Source: Bacteroidales bacterium (GTDB lineage Bacteria > Bacteroidota > Bacteroidia > Bacteroidales > Salinivirgaceae). Taken from it: DNA of 64,000 bases. The notes beneath the pieces are model-generated. The model was not told the origin of the DNA. It worked only from the letters and a program-made list of their open reading frames with translations, and did not search any database. Where the stretch lies: contig JAAYQU010000037.1 in assembly GCA_012519055.1 (NCBI GenBank), positions 20,512 to 84,511 on the forward strand. The letters are read 5' to 3'. This document shows positions 9,481 through 20,300 of this stretch, piece after piece (the stretch's first letter is position 1; every line of letters begins with the position of its first letter). The position numbers and the translations under genes were made by a program.

Positions 9481-9700
9481 AAACCATTAAGGCATTAAGA
9501 AAAACAAGTAGAGACGTCACATTGTGGCGTCTCTACTATATTTTGATTTTCAGTTATTTATTCGCAAATTGTTTCCAAATTCAAGCTAAAGACCAAAACA
9601 CGTGTGTCAACCCTACCAACCAACGACTTAAAAGTCGTTTGCTATTGATGTAACAATCACCCTATCAACTAATTGTTAATTGATAATTGTACATTGCTAA
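9481..9700. repeat. REP-like two-palindrome element A, with a nested GTAGAGAC hairpin
   Basis: This holds the dispersed-element features in order: CCATTAAGGCATTAAGA (9484-), a degraded AGCTAAAGACC palindrome near 9585, ACACGTGTGT, the palindrome CAACGACTTAAAAGTCGTT near 9621-9640, CTATTGAT, and a TTAATTG-rich tail. The GTAGAGAC hairpin at 9508-9536 sits between the CATTAAG block and the first palindrome, where copies B and C have none. Confidence 0.65.
9508..9536. repeat. GTAGAGAC-family hairpin, copy 2
   Basis: Arms GTAGAGACGTCAC and GTGGCGTCTCTAC form a 13-bp stem with one G-T wobble and an ATT loop. The sequence is nearly identical to the copy at 58137. It may act as a terminator for the sensor gene, but there is no clear U-run. 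Confidence 0.7.
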
Positions 9701-9704
9701 TTGC

Positions 9705-10385
9705 CTAGTCTCTACGTCCCATAAAAATAGCAATATAATAAAGCAACGTTGCAAGTGACGACAATGCTGCAACCACGTACGTGTAAGCTGCCCAACGCAA
9801 TGCCTCTTTAGCTTTCGGATGAGACTCAGATGTCGTTATTCCTGCAGAATTAAGCCAAGTCAATGCTCTTTGGCTGGCGTTAATTTCAACTGGTAGCGTT
9901 ATAAATGAGAAAAGTGTTGTAAGTGCAAACAAAAGTATTCCAATAAAAAGTATTGCCGGAAATGATTCAATTAACAATATCCCTGCTAATATCACCCACT
10001 GTACCCACTGCGAAGCAAAACTCACAACTGGCACAAGAGCCGAACGCATCTCTAAAAATGCATAAGCTCTGGCATGTTGTACGGCGTGACCACACTCATG
10101 TGCTGCAACAGCAGCGGCGGCAACATGTCGTCCGTTATAGACATCTGGACTTAAGTTAACTGTCTTATTTTTAGGGTTATAGTGATCTGAAAGATAGCCC
10201 TTAACCGAAACAACTTTCACATCGTAAATGCCGTTTTCTTTTAGCATTTGCTCGGCAACCTCTTTGCCACTCTGTCCGGCACTTGTTGGTATTTTCGAAT
10301 ATGCAGCAAATTTCGATTTAAGTCGAGCTCCGACAAGCCAACTTATACCCATTGTTGCAAAAAATATGATCCAAATCAATGACAT
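9705..10385 (-). CDS. Membrane zinc metallopeptidase, YugP type
   Basis: 226 residues. The neutral zinc metallopeptidase family has an HEXXH zinc motif, here H96-E-C-G-H100 within AAAVAAHECGHAVQHARAY. Hydrophobic segments occur at about residues 1-20, 115-160 and 200-220, so it is an integral membrane protein with the active site near the bilayer. The length is usual for the family. The substrate is unknown. It is a single gene between REP element A and tdh. It is recognisably a YugP/Zn_peptidase_2 homologue. Confidence 0.88.
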   Translation of the reverse strand: MSLIWIIFFATMGISWLVGARLKSKFAAYSKIPTSAGQSGKEVAEQMLKENGIYDVKVVSVKGYLSDHYNPKNKTVNLSPDVYNGRHVAAAAVAAHECGHAVQHARAYAFLEMRSALVPVVSFASQWVQWVILAGILLIESFPAILFIGILLFALTTLFSFITLPVEINASQRALTWLNSAGITTSESHPKAKEALRWAAYTYVVAALSSLATLLYYIAIFMGRRD

Positions 10386-10531
10386 AATATTAAATTTTAA
10401 TTACGTAAATTTTTTTATAATGTTGTCGCAAAAACTTTACCAATAGTTAATACGCCAAATTGACAGTAATAATTGTGTGTTAAGACAGACAACCTATTCG
10501 CAATCAATGTGTTTTGTTTAATTTTTGCAAA

Positions 10532-11494
10532 CTATATTAAACCCTTATTCTTCTTTTCTCTGATTTTTTCCAACATATCAACTGTCATTGAAGCCAAATC
10601 GTATGTAGGTTTCCAGCCCCACTCTTTTCTTGCACAGCTGTCATCAAGGCTGTTGGGCCAGCTGTTGGCGATTTGTTGTTTTACAGGGTCAATTTTGTAA
10701 TCCATTGTAAACTGTGGGATATGTTTTTTAATCTCGTTGGCGATAATTTCAGGGTCGAAGCTCATTGCCGTGACGTTGAAAGAGTTTCTGTGAACAAGTT
10801 TGTCGGGATTAGCTTCCATCAAATCAACACATGCTTTAAGGGCATCGGGCATATACATCATATCCAAGAAAGTTCCTTTTTCAAGATTGCATGTATAGCA
10901 CTGTTTTTTAATGGCTTCGTAGTATATTTCAACTGCATAGTCGGTTGTTCCACCACCGGGAAGGGTTACGTTTGAAATTAATCCTGGGAAACGCACCGAA
11001 CGAGTATCTACGCCAAAACGGGTAAAATAGTAGTTGCTTAGTAATTCGCCTGCTACTTTGCAAACACCGTAGATTGTTGTTGGACGCATTATGGTGTCTT
11101 GTGGTGTATTATCGGCTGGAGTGTTTGGTCCAAAAGCTCCTATTGAACTTGGGGTAAATACGGCGCATTTCTCCTCTCGTGCTATCTCTAAGCTGTTTTC
11201 TAATGCACCCATATTGATTTTCCACGCTAACGTTGGGTTTTTCTCTCCTGTTGCCGAAAGCAGTGCAACTAAATTATAGATAGTGTCAATTTTATATTTT
11301 TTGACTATCTCGTGAAACTGCTTACTATCGGTAGCATCCAACTTCTCAAAAGGTCCAGATTCTGCTAATGCTTTACATTTTGTTTCATCAAGATCTGCTG
11401 CTACGACATTCTGCGCACCATATATCTTACGTGTGTAAGGGACAAGTTCCGAGCCTATTTGACCGCCGGCTCCGATAACTAATATTTTTTTCAT
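10532..11494 (-). CDS. tdh: L-threonine 3-dehydrogenase, short-chain/epimerase type
   Basis: 320 residues. Oxidises L-threonine to 2-amino-3-ketobutyrate with NAD+. An N-terminal Rossmann motif GAGGQIGSELV (residues 7-17), a Ser at TPSSIGAFGP and the YGVCK catalytic Tyr/Lys (YxxxK) place it in the extended SDR family. The GGGTTDYAVEIYY block is typical of the SDR-type threonine dehydrogenases known from Bacteroidota, which are unrelated to the zinc-dependent E. coli Tdh. No Kbl partner gene is adjacent. A general NAD-dependent epimerase is the weaker alternative. Confidence 0.85.
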   Translation of the reverse strand: MKKILVIGAGGQIGSELVPYTRKIYGAQNVVAADLDETKCKALAESGPFEKLDATDSKQFHEIVKKYKIDTIYNLVALLSATGEKNPTLAWKINMGALENSLEIAREEKCAVFTPSSIGAFGPNTPADNTPQDTIMRPTTIYGVCKVAGELLSNYYFTRFGVDTRSVRFPGLISNVTLPGGGTTDYAVEIYYEAIKKQCYTCNLEKGTFLDMMYMPDALKACVDLMEANPDKLVHRNSFNVTAMSFDPEIIANEIKKHIPQFTMDYKIDPVKQQIANSWPNSLDDSCARKEWGWKPTYDLASMTVDMLEKIREKKNKGLI

Positions 11495-11648
11495 ATCTAT
11501 ACTGTTTTATATGTGAACGTAATCAATTAGCAATGAACAAAGATAGTAAAAATGTTGCTGATATTGCTTATAGCACTTCTACAACATACTAACGTGTCTT
11601 TTATTTATGTGTAGTAATACCGATTGTAAAAAACAGTGTTATTAAACA

Positions 11649-12173
11649 TCAACCGTTTTGTTCTTTATACCAACCGGCGTACATTAAATAGTTGTTGGCT
11701 ATTTTTTCAATCATATTTTTCGACTGCTCTGGCTCTATCTCCTTTACTTTTTTTGCAGGGATACCTGCATAAACAGAGTTTGGCTCAACAACCTGACCTG
11801 CTAAAACTACCGAACCCGCTGCAATTATTGAATTGCTACCTATTCGGGCATCATCTAACACAACAGCTCCGATTCCTACTAAAACATTATCTTCGATGAT
11901 ACAGCCGTGTAAAGTGACATTATGGCTTACCGTAACGTTGTTTCCGATATGTATTTGCGATTTCTGATACAACGTGTGCAAAACCGCACAATCTTGGATA
12001 TTTACACGGTTTCCTGTTCTTATAGAATTAACATCTCCGCGTAGTACAGCATTGTACCATACACTACATTCATTGCCAAGAATAACATCACCAACAATTA
12101 CGGCTGTTTCAGCAAAAAAACAGTTTTCGCCATATTTTGGAACAAATCCACGGACTTCTCTAATAATAGCCAT
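11649..12173 (-). CDS. Gamma-carbonic-anhydrase-like hexapeptide protein
   Basis: 174 residues forming a left-handed beta-helix of hexapeptide repeats (CSVWYNAVLRGDV, IHIGNNVTVSHNVTLHG, IGSNSIIAAGSVV). The His residues in VLHT, VSHN and TLHG are placed like the metal ligands of gamma-class carbonic anhydrases of the YrdA/PaaY/CaiE group. The family often binds Zn or Fe, and enzymatic activity varies. The IPAKKVKEI ending is a family hallmark. It lies 16 bases upstream of the LolD-like gene's stop on the same strand, but no functional link is obvious. Confidence 0.85.
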   Translation of the reverse strand: MAIIREVRGFVPKYGENCFFAETAVIVGDVILGNECSVWYNAVLRGDVNSIRTGNRVNIQDCAVLHTLYQKSQIHIGNNVTVSHNVTLHGCIIEDNVLVGIGAVVLDDARIGSNSIIAAGSVVLAGQVVEPNSVYAGIPAKKVKEIEPEQSKNMIEKIANNYLMYAGWYKEQNG

Positions 12174-12188
12174 GACTTAAAATTTACA

Positions 12189-12842
12189 TTAATTGATTAA
12201 AAGTCCATCACGCATCTCAATTCGTCTGTCAGCCATTGTTGAGAGTTCACTATCGTGGGTAACGATTACGAAAGTTTGCCCATACATATCGCGAAGCTTA
12301 AAAAAGAGTTGGTGCAGTTCTGTGCGGTTTTTAGAATCGAGGTTTCCACTTGGCTCGTCAGCGAGAATAAATGATGGATTATTCATTAATGCACGGGCAA
12401 CTGCTACACGCTGCTGCTCTCCACCTGATAATTCGGAAGGTTTGTGATTTACTCTCTCACCTAACCCAATTTGAGACAACAACTCATGTGCTCTCTTTTT
12501 TGATTTTTTTAGGCTTGCTCCTCCAATCATTGCAGGAATACAAACATTCTCAAGAGCAGTAAATTCAGGCAATAGACGATGGAATTGGAAAATAAATCCA
12601 ATATTACTGTTTCTAAACTCCGATAGCTTTTGATCTTTCAGGGAGCTAATTTTAACACCTTGAATAAAAACCTCACCCTCATCTGGTTTATCGAGCGTTC
12701 CAATAATATTCAACAAAGTTGTTTTTCCTGCACCCGATGGACCTACAATTGCAACGACCTCGCCTTTGCTTATCTCTAAATCAATACCTTTCAAAACGGT
12801 TAAGGTGTCATATCTTTTAACAATATTTTGAGCCTGAATCAT
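12189..12842 (-). CDS. lolD: ABC transporter ATP-binding protein, LolD-like
   Basis: About 218 residues from the ATG at 12842; this start gives the normal family N-terminus [12 protein letters not shown]. Walker A is [11 protein letters not shown], the signature is [15 protein letters not shown], Walker B is [12 protein letters not shown], and the switch His is in VIVTHD. The MacB/LolD/FtsE subgroup is indicated by the short length and the SGNLDS motif. It probably powers release of lipoproteins from the inner membrane with a LolCE-type permease, but no permease gene is adjacent, so FtsE- or MacB-like roles cannot be excluded. It follows the secDF terminator on the same strand. Confidence 0.8.
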   Translation of the reverse strand: MIQAQNIVKRYDTLTVLKGIDLEISKGEVVAIVGPSGAGKTTLLNIIGTLDKPDEGEVFIQGVKISSLKDQKLSEFRNSNIGFIFQFHRLLPEFTALENVCIPAMIGGASLKKSKKRAHELLSQIGLGERVNHKPSELSGGEQQRVAVARALMNNPSFILADEPSGNLDSKNRTELHQLFFKLRDMYGQTFVIVTHDSELSTMADRRIEMRDGLLIN

Positions 12843-12877
12843 AATCGAGGGGTTAAAGTGTAAATAAAAGCAAAGCA

Positions 12878-12917
12878 AAACTACCCTTGCCGAAGAGTTC
12901 GATAAGGGTAGTTTTTA
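12878..12917 (-). terminator. Hairpin terminator downstream of secDF
   Basis: Arms AAACTACCCTT (12878-12888) and AAGGGTAGTTT (12904-12914) form an 11-bp stem just after the secDF stop. It separates secDF from the lolD-like gene, whose start is at 12842. Confidence 0.75.
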
Positions 12918-12945
12918 TATTTAAAAGGATAGTTGTATTTCTATT

Positions 12946-15900
12946 TTACTTTTGGTCTTCATCTGCTTTAATAGCTTTCCTTTTCATTAAATCGTAAGTG
13001 ATTGGAGATGCGATAAATAGCGATGAATATGTACCAACGGCGATACCGAGCATCATTGCAAAAACAAATCCACGTATCACTTCACCTCCGAATGCAAATA
13101 TTATAAACAGCACCAAAAATGTTGTTGATGACGTAATTATCGTACGGCTTAATGTTGCGTTCAATGATTGGTTCATAACAAGACCTATCTCTCTGTTTTT
13201 GTACAATCCGAGATACTCTCTAACACGGTCGAATACAACAACAGTATCGTTGATTGTGTAACCAGCCACAGTCAGAATTGCTGCTATAAAAGATTGGTCA
13301 ATCTCCATTGAGAATGGCATTGCGTAGGCAAACAGTGAATAGAATCCCAAAATAAAGATTACGTTGTGTGTAAGACCAACAACTGCACCTAAACTGTAAC
13401 GCCAATTTGAAAAACGTACTAAAATATATAAGAAAATAACAAACAGAGCAGCAATAATTGAGTAGACAGCTGATGTTTTGATATCATCTGCAACGGTAGG
13501 TCCTACTTTCATCGAACTCATTCTACCTATTGATTTTTGTCCATCGCTAACAAAATCGTTGTAGCTTAAATCAGTGTAGAATTTAGACAAACCATTATAC
13601 AGTTTGGCTTCAACAATATCGTTAACTTCTACTGTTTTTTCAGGGTCGTTATTTCCTGATATTATGCGATATTCTGCTATCTCCTCATCGGTTAGTTCGT
13701 GGTCGGGGTCAATCAAGTGTCGAGTTGTGATTTTTACTTGATCTGTGCCTCCGAATGTTTTAACATCAGGTGTGGTTCCATATTCTTCTTCCAAAGCATC
13801 ACGAACATCTTGTACCGTAACTTCCTTATCAAACCGTACTATATATGAGTAACCTCCCGTAAAGTCAACACCTAAATTAAATCCTTTGACTACTAAAGAA
13901 ATTATTGATATAATCACAATAGCACCAGAAATTGTATATGAAAATTTGCGTTTCTCAAGGAAATTGAATTCTGTGTTTCTAAACGCTTTTTCTGAAATTT
14001 TTGTAGATAATGTAATTGGTTTGTTCCTTTTTAGCATTGCTTCAAAAACAAGCCTTGTAATGAAAATTGCTGAGAACAACGAGGTTAAAATACCAATTCC
14101 CAAAGTAATAGCAAAACCATAGATAGGTCCTTTGCCGAAATAACCAATAATAATGGCTGTCAGCAATGTTGTAATGTTGGAGTCGAGAATGGCTGAGTAG
14201 GAGTTTTTGAAACCATCGGCAATTGCTGTTTTAATGCCTTTACCTGCTAAAAGTTCCTCTTTTACACGCTCATAGATTAGAACGTTGGCGTCAATCGCCA
14301 TACCCATTGTCAGCACAATACCTGCAATACCCGGCAACGTTAGAACAGCTCCAAGCGATGCTAAAACTCCCATTAGGAAGAAGAGGTTGGCTAACAATGC
14401 AATATTGGCTACTAAACCTGCGTGTCGGTAGTAGAACAGCATAAACAGAAGAACTGCCGCAAACGCAATAACGAATGACCACAACCCTTTGTTTATTGTC
14501 TCTGTACCAAGCGATGGACCAACAATTTCTTCTTGGATAATTCTTGCTGCAGCAGGCATTTTACCCGATTTAAGGATATTTGCCAAGTCTTTTGCTTCAG
14601 CCACAGTAAAGTTTCCTGAAATTGATGAACGACCCTCGCTTATTTCCGTTTGAACAACCGGATAGCTGTAAACATAATCATCAAGAACAATTGCTATTTG
14701 TTGTCCAATATTGTTTTTAGTTAAGCGCGCCCATTTTTTTGCACCTTCGCTATTCATCACCATTGTTACTTGTGCCGTAGCTTGGCGATCGCCGAACTCT
14801 TCACGTGCATCAACTATAACGTCACCAGATAGAGCTGCAAGCCCTTCGCGGTTATTTACTTTGATAGCTATAAGTTCGAAGTAATTCTTTTCAGCATCAA
14901 TAGGTTTAACACCCCACAAAAACCTAATACGCATTGAGCGTGGGAAAATGTTTTTAACCTCTTCTAAATTTAACATCCTATTTACTAACGCAGTATCTTT
15001 TTTATGCGCATAACCAACTGCAGCTCCCTGACCTATTGAGCCATCTTGCATTACACGTGGGTTAAGTATAGCAAAAAGCGGGTTTTCTTCTTTCCATTTA
15101 TTGGCGTCAAACTCCTCTTTTGCTTCAACTTGAGTTGTATCAACGATTTCTAAAAGTGATTTACTCTCTTCTTCAACTTTTTCTTCTTGAACAACAGCCA
15201 CACTATCAGCAACTACATCAGCTTTTTCGGCTTCATCGGTTACAATGGATTGTTTAGCGAGGTTTATTTCACGTATCCTTTGGTTTGCTTGAAACAGATA
15301 TTGGTAAACCTCTTCATTTGAGTATGTTTCCCAAAACTCAAGGCTTGCCGTTCCTTGCAAAAGTTTTTTCACCCTTTCGGGGTCTTTAATACCGGGAAGT
15401 TCAACCAATATTTGTCCATCAACACCGAGTGGCTGGATATTTGGTTGTGCAACTCCAAATCGGTCGATACGATTTCTTAAAATAGTAAAAGAGTTGTCAA
15501 TAGCTGCACGTGTCTCCTCTTCAATTATCTTTAGCACTTGTTCATTAGTGCTATTGAAGCTGATTTTTTCTTTTAGGTTTTTTGTTCCGAAAATAGCCGC
15601 TAATTGTCCATTAGGTGAAAGCTCAGAATAGGCACGTCCGAAAAGGGTTACAAAACTCTCTTGGCTATTACGTTGATAGCGTTTTGCTAATTTAAGTGCT
15701 TCCCGGAATGTACTGTCTTGTGAATTATCGGCTAAGGCAACAATAACGTCTTCAACTGCAACTTGCAAAATAACGTTCATACCGCCTTTAAGGTCAAGAC
15801 CGAGTCCGATTTCTCTATCTTGTACTTCTGCGAAGTTAAATTTTCTAATCCACAAAAAATTATATACCGGTTCACTTGCCATTGAGTCAAGATAAAATGC

Positions 15901-16053
15901 TTCTCTATCACTATCAACAAGATTATCGGGTCCGGTTGCATATTCTTTTGCCTGTTTGCGTACTTTGCCTGCTATAAAAGTGAAAGACAACTGATACAGA
16001 CATACTAAAGCTAATGCAATAGCTACAAATTTGATTGCTCCTTTATTTTGCAT
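12946..16053 (-). CDS. secDF: Protein translocase subunit SecDF (fused)
   Basis: 1035 residues. SecD and SecF are fused, as is usual in Bacteroidota. The protein uses the proton gradient to drive late steps of Sec export. The SecD part has the DLKGGMNVIL motif near residue 86, a long periplasmic P1 domain with an insertion rich in Glu and Val (about 270-330), and six helices with the MAIDANVLIYERVKEEL motif. The SecF part starts near residue 697 with its GVDFTGGYSYIV motif and ends with NDTVVVFDRVREYL. It is a monocistronic unit with its own -7 box upstream and a strong terminator. Confidence 0.97.
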   Translation of the reverse strand: MQNKGAIKFVAIALALVCLYQLSFTFIAGKVRKQAKEYATGPDNLVDSDREAFYLDSMASEPVYNFLWIRKFNFAEVQDREIGLGLDLKGGMNVILQVAVEDVIVALADNSQDSTFREALKLAKRYQRNSQESFVTLFGRAYSELSPNGQLAAIFGTKNLKEKISFNSTNEQVLKIIEEETRAAIDNSFTILRNRIDRFGVAQPNIQPLGVDGQILVELPGIKDPERVKKLLQGTASLEFWETYSNEEVYQYLFQANQRIREINLAKQSIVTDEAEKADVVADSVAVVQEEKVEEESKSLLEIVDTTQVEAKEEFDANKWKEENPLFAILNPRVMQDGSIGQGAAVGYAHKKDTALVNRMLNLEEVKNIFPRSMRIRFLWGVKPIDAEKNYFELIAIKVNNREGLAALSGDVIVDAREEFGDRQATAQVTMVMNSEGAKKWARLTKNNIGQQIAIVLDDYVYSYPVVQTEISEGRSSISGNFTVAEAKDLANILKSGKMPAAARIIQEEIVGPSLGTETINKGLWSFVIAFAAVLLFMLFYYRHAGLVANIALLANLFFLMGVLASLGAVLTLPGIAGIVLTMGMAIDANVLIYERVKEELLAGKGIKTAIADGFKNSYSAILDSNITTLLTAIIIGYFGKGPIYGFAITLGIGILTSLFSAIFITRLVFEAMLKRNKPITLSTKISEKAFRNTEFNFLEKRKFSYTISGAIVIISIISLVVKGFNLGVDFTGGYSYIVRFDKEVTVQDVRDALEEEYGTTPDVKTFGGTDQVKITTRHLIDPDHELTDEEIAEYRIISGNNDPEKTVEVNDIVEAKLYNGLSKFYTDLSYNDFVSDGQKSIGRMSSMKVGPTVADDIKTSAVYSIIAALFVIFLYILVRFSNWRYSLGAVVGLTHNVIFILGFYSLFAYAMPFSMEIDQSFIAAILTVAGYTINDTVVVFDRVREYLGLYKNREIGLVMNQSLNATLSRTIITSSTTFLVLFIIFAFGGEVIRGFVFAMMLGIAVGTYSSLFIASPITYDLMKRKAIKADEDQK

Positions 16054-16103
16054 TGTAATTTATGTTTAAAATATCTGACAAATTATTTTTTCAAATCGAA
16101 GCG

Positions 16104-16111
16104 CAAAGGTA
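16104..16111 (-). promoter_or_regulatory. Candidate -7 box for secDF
   Basis: On the minus strand this reads TACCTTTG, an exact TAnnTTTG match about 50 bases before the secDF ATG. No convincing -33 TTG is correctly spaced. Confidence 0.4.
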
Positions 16112-16167
16112 TCTAATTTTTTACAATTATTTTGTTACTATCTGTTTTTTTTCAAACCGTAACAGTT

Positions 16168-16836
16168 TTAGACATTTTGTTCTGCGTTTTCGTTTACTGT
16201 TTTTTTATTTTTATCTATTGTTTTAAAAAATTTGCTTTGAAATAAAATTAGGTATATAACCCCGCAAGTTATTGCACTGTCAGCAATATTGAAAACCGGA
16301 CGGAAAAACAGAAAGTGCTTATTAGCCCAAAATGGAAACCACGATGGTAGATGTGTATCAATAATCGGAAAATAGAGCATATCAACTACATGTCCTTGAA
16401 ATAGAGGCGCATAGCCACCGGCTGCGGGTAAAAATTCGGCTACTTGACCATAACTTGATGAAAAGAGAACTCCGTAAAAAACACTGTCGAAAATATTGCC
16501 CATTGCTCCCGCCAAGACAAGCGAAACGCCTACAATAACACCTTTTGGAGCGTTGTGCTTTTTAATTAAATAATTCAAATACCACAGTATTCCAATAACA
16601 GCAGCAATTCTTATAAGTGTTAACACTATTTTCCCGAAAGTTCCACCGAATGCCATTCCAAAAGCCATTCCGGGATTTTCTGTAAAATGTATCAAAAACC
16701 AATTTCCAAAAACCGAGAACTCCTGCCCAATAACCATATTTGTTTTAACCAAGATTTTCGACACCTGATCGATTATCAATGTGGCTGAAACAACTAATAT
16801 TATAAGGTTTTTTGGTTTTTTAAAGTTTAACTTCAT
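16168..16836 (-). CDS. lspA: Lipoprotein signal peptidase (signal peptidase II)
   Basis: 222 residues. An inner-membrane aspartyl protease that cleaves prolipoprotein signal peptides. The catalytic aspartates are D117 (GAMGNIFDSVFYG) and D186 (FNIADSAI), and the N-terminal D23 motif IIDQVSK is present. Four membrane helices are evident. It is longer than the ~165-residue E. coli enzyme because of an insertion between the two catalytic Asp residues, a common feature in Bacteroidota. It is downstream of ileS and the DksA-like gene, echoing the ileS-lspA linkage of many bacteria. Confidence 0.95.
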   Translation of the reverse strand: MKLNFKKPKNLIILVVSATLIIDQVSKILVKTNMVIGQEFSVFGNWFLIHFTENPGMAFGMAFGGTFGKIVLTLIRIAAVIGILWYLNYLIKKHNAPKGVIVGVSLVLAGAMGNIFDSVFYGVLFSSSYGQVAEFLPAAGGYAPLFQGHVVDMLYFPIIDTHLPSWFPFWANKHFLFFRPVFNIADSAITCGVIYLILFQSKFFKTIDKNKKTVNENAEQNV

Positions 16837-16932
16837 AGAATCACAACAAATCTACATGCCTTACAATCATCTACTTGTATATCAAGTTTTGATTGGCATG
16901 TAATTTTAAGACAAATTTATCCACAACAATAT

Positions 16933-17316
16933 TTAGTTTTTGTTTTGGGCATTTTTTGCTTCAATGCTCAATGTTGCATGTGGCACAGCCATTAAACGTT
17001 CCTTTGGAATTAGTTTTCCTGTCTCTCTGCAAACGCCGTATGTTTTGTTTTCAATACGCACTAAAGCAGCTTTCAAATGCTGAATAAATTGCAGTTGTCG
17101 TTGTGCTAATCTGCTTGTCTCTTCTTTCGATAAAACAGCTGCCCCCTCTTCAAGCACCTTGAATGTTGGAGATGTATCTTGTGTATCATTTCCATCGTTA
17201 TGTGCAAGAGAATCACGTAATATTTCATAATCGTGCTGAGCCTGTTCTAACTTTTTTAGAATAACTTCCTTAAACTCGGCAAGTTCTTCTTCGGAGTATC
17301 TTGTTTTCTCGCTCAT
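16933..17316 (-). CDS. DksA/TraR-family protein with a degenerate zinc finger
   Basis: 127 residues. The N-terminal half is a long coiled coil (about 8-85) and the C-terminal part is a DksA-like segment, YGVCRETGKLIPKERL followed by AVPHATLSIEAK. Only one of the four classical zinc-finger Cys residues remains, with T, P and H in the other places, so it probably binds no zinc. This form is common in Bacteroidota. DksA-type proteins act in the RNA polymerase secondary channel, but whether this one does is inference. It lies 19 bases after ileS and 96 bases before lspA, probably in one transcript. Confidence 0.82.
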   Translation of the reverse strand: MSEKTRYSEEELAEFKEVILKKLEQAQHDYEILRDSLAHNDGNDTQDTSPTFKVLEEGAAVLSKEETSRLAQRQLQFIQHLKAALVRIENKTYGVCRETGKLIPKERLMAVPHATLSIEAKNAQNKN

Positions 17317-17335
17317 TGCCCTTCCTCCTTATTTT

Positions 17336-20300
17336 TTAGTTAACTTTTTCGATTAATATTTGGGTTGTCAAATCTTCTTCCAACTCTACATCTTTAGCAT
17401 CTTCAACTTCTTGATCATCAAAAAGTACTATTTCTGCTGCTAAGACTTGCGTTGAAATATATTCACTATGATTATTTACAGCCGTATCTATTAGTTTGTG
17501 ACGACGAATATACAACTTTATTTTATCAGTCACATCTAAACCGCTATCTTTTCGCATATTTTGAATACGATTAATCAACTCTCGTGCTATTCCTTCATAT
17601 CTAAGCTCTTCGCTTATCTGAATATCTAAGGCTACTGTAAGCTGACCTTCCGATGATACCGCCAATCCGGGAATATCTTCCGAAACTATCTCAACATCAT
17701 CAATTCCTATTTCAAACTCTCCTGACGCTCCTTGCAAAACAATTTTGTTTTCAGCTTCAATCTGATTGATTTGCTTTTGTGTCATTGCTGTGATTGTAGC
17801 TGCAACATCTTTCATCTGTTTGCCAAAGCGAGGTCCGAGCGTTTTAAAGTTTGGTTTTACTTTCTTAACCAAAATATCGTCTGAACTTAAGATATACTCA
17901 ATTTCCTTAATATTTACCTCCGACAGTATAATGTTTTCAACCTCTGCGATATCATTTTTCATGCGCTCATCGAGTACAGGTATCAATATTTTTTGTAGCG
18001 GTTGACGAACGCGTATATTGACTTTTCTTCTTAGACCCAAAATCATTGAAGATATTCGTTGAGCCAATTTCATTTTGCGCTCCAAGTCGGTATTAATCAC
18101 CGAGTTATCCGCCTTTGGAAAATATGACAGGTGTACGCTTTGTGATTCTTTGCCTGCATTAGTTAAATCGCGGAATAATCTGTCTGAGAAGAATGGTGCT
18201 ATAGGTGCCGACAATTGAGCAATTACCTTTAAACAGGTGTATAGTGTTTGGTATGCTGCAATTTTATCAGCGTTGTACTCTCCGCCCCAAAAACGTTTTC
18301 TGTTCAATCGAACGTACCAGTTACTTAAATCTTCATCAACAAAATTGGCAATCAAGCGTCCAGCACGTGTTGGCTCGTAGGTGTCGTACAACTCTGTAAC
18401 CTCTTTGATTAGAGAATTTAATCCGCTTAATACCCAACGGTCAATTTCCGGGCGATTTGCAACAGGTATTTGCTCTTCCTTGTTTGCAAAGCCGTCAACA
18501 TTGGCATATAGCGCAAAGAATGAGTATGTATTATAAAGTGTGCCAAAAAACTTGCGACTTACCTCTGCAACTCCCTCAATATCAAACTTTAAGTTATCCC
18601 AAGGCTGCGAGTTTGTTATCATGTACCAACGAAGTGGGTCGGCACCGTATTGATCAATAACTATAAACGGGTCAACGGCATTGCCAAGTCGCTTGGACAT
18701 TTTATTTCCATTTTTATCTAACACCAAACCGTTGCTGACAATGTTTTTGAACGATACGCTATCACTTATTATCGTGGCGATTGCGTGAAGCGTAAAAAAC
18801 CAACCACGAGTTTGATCAACGCCTTCGGCTATAAAATCTGCCGGAAATAGTTTGTCGAAATTCTCCCTGTTTTCAAATGGATAGTGCCACTGCGCATAAG
18901 GCATTGCGCCCGAATCGAACCAAACGTCTATTAGGTCTAACTCGCGTTGCATTGGTTGCCCTGTTTCGCTTACCAACAAAATATCATCGACAAATGGGCG
19001 GTGAAGGTCTATTTTTTCGTAGTTCTCTTTAGAGTAATCGCCAACGGTAAATCCTTTTAACGGATTCTTTTTCATAACGCCCTTAGTAACAGCCTTCTCA
19101 ATTTCTGAATACAACTCCTCGACTGAGCCAATACATTTAATCTCTTTCCTGTCGGCTGACATCCAGATAGGTAGCGGTGTTCCCCAGTAGCGTGAACGAG
19201 AAAGGTTCCAATCTACAAGGTTTTCTAACCATTTACCGAAACGTCCCTCGCCTGTAGATTGCGGTTTCCAGTTGATTGTCTTGTTCAACTCAATCATTCT
19301 GTCCTTTACTGCGGTGGTCTTAATAAACCAAGAATCAAGAGGATAGTACAGAATAGGTTTGTCCGTGCGCCAGCAGTGTGGATAGTTGTGGACATATTTC
19401 TCTATTCTAAATGCCTTGTTCTCTTTTTTAAGCATTACGCTTATATCAACATCGGTATTCTCTTCCGACTTTCCGTCCCATGCAGGGTCGTATTCGTTTT
19501 TAACATATCGTCCGGCAAAATCGCGATATGTGTTTATATCAACATATTTTTTTACAAAATCGTCGTCTAAATCCTCAATGCGATAAAATCTCCCTTTTCT
19601 GTCAACCATTGGTTCGGGGGCTAACGCTTTGTCTCTCAATATCAGAGGAGATATGCCGTACTGTTTGGCAACGCGGTCGTCATCGGCACCGAAAGTTGGC
19701 GCGATGTGGACAATTCCGGTTCCCTCTTCTGTTGTAACAAAATCACCAACAATTACCTTAAAGGCGTTGCCTTCGGGTTTAATCCATGGTATAAGCTGGT
19801 TGTAGCTTATACCCTCTAACTCTTTTCCTGTGAATTTGGCTAATACTTTAAACGGAATTTTTTTATCGCCCGTATTGTACTCATTCATAGGGATTTCAGC
19901 ATTTGCAGGGCTGAAATATGTGTCTAACTTATCTTCTGATAATATTACCGAAATAGGCTCGCCTGTATAGGGATTAAATGATTTGACAAAAACATAGTTG
20001 ATGTTTGCTCCTACAGCCAAAGCTGTGTTAGACGGCAGTGTCCAAGGTGTTGTCGTCCAGGCTAATATATAAACCTCTGTATCGGTTTTGTCAAAAAGTA
20101 TTGATGATTTTTTATCTTTAATGACTGAGAATTGCGCAACAACCGTTGTGTCTTTTACATCACGATAGCAACCGGGCTGGTTCAACTCGTGGGTACTTAA
20201 TCCTGTTCCTGCGGCGGGTGAAAAAGGTTGAATGGTTTTGCCCTTGTATAGCAATCCTTTATTAAATATCTCTTTCAGCAGGTACCACAATGTTTCGATA

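Noticed and set aside
9481..9700. CRISPR array or phage attachment site
   Set aside because: There are no regularly spaced direct repeats. The repeats are palindromic and recur singly across the window, fitting a REP-like family.
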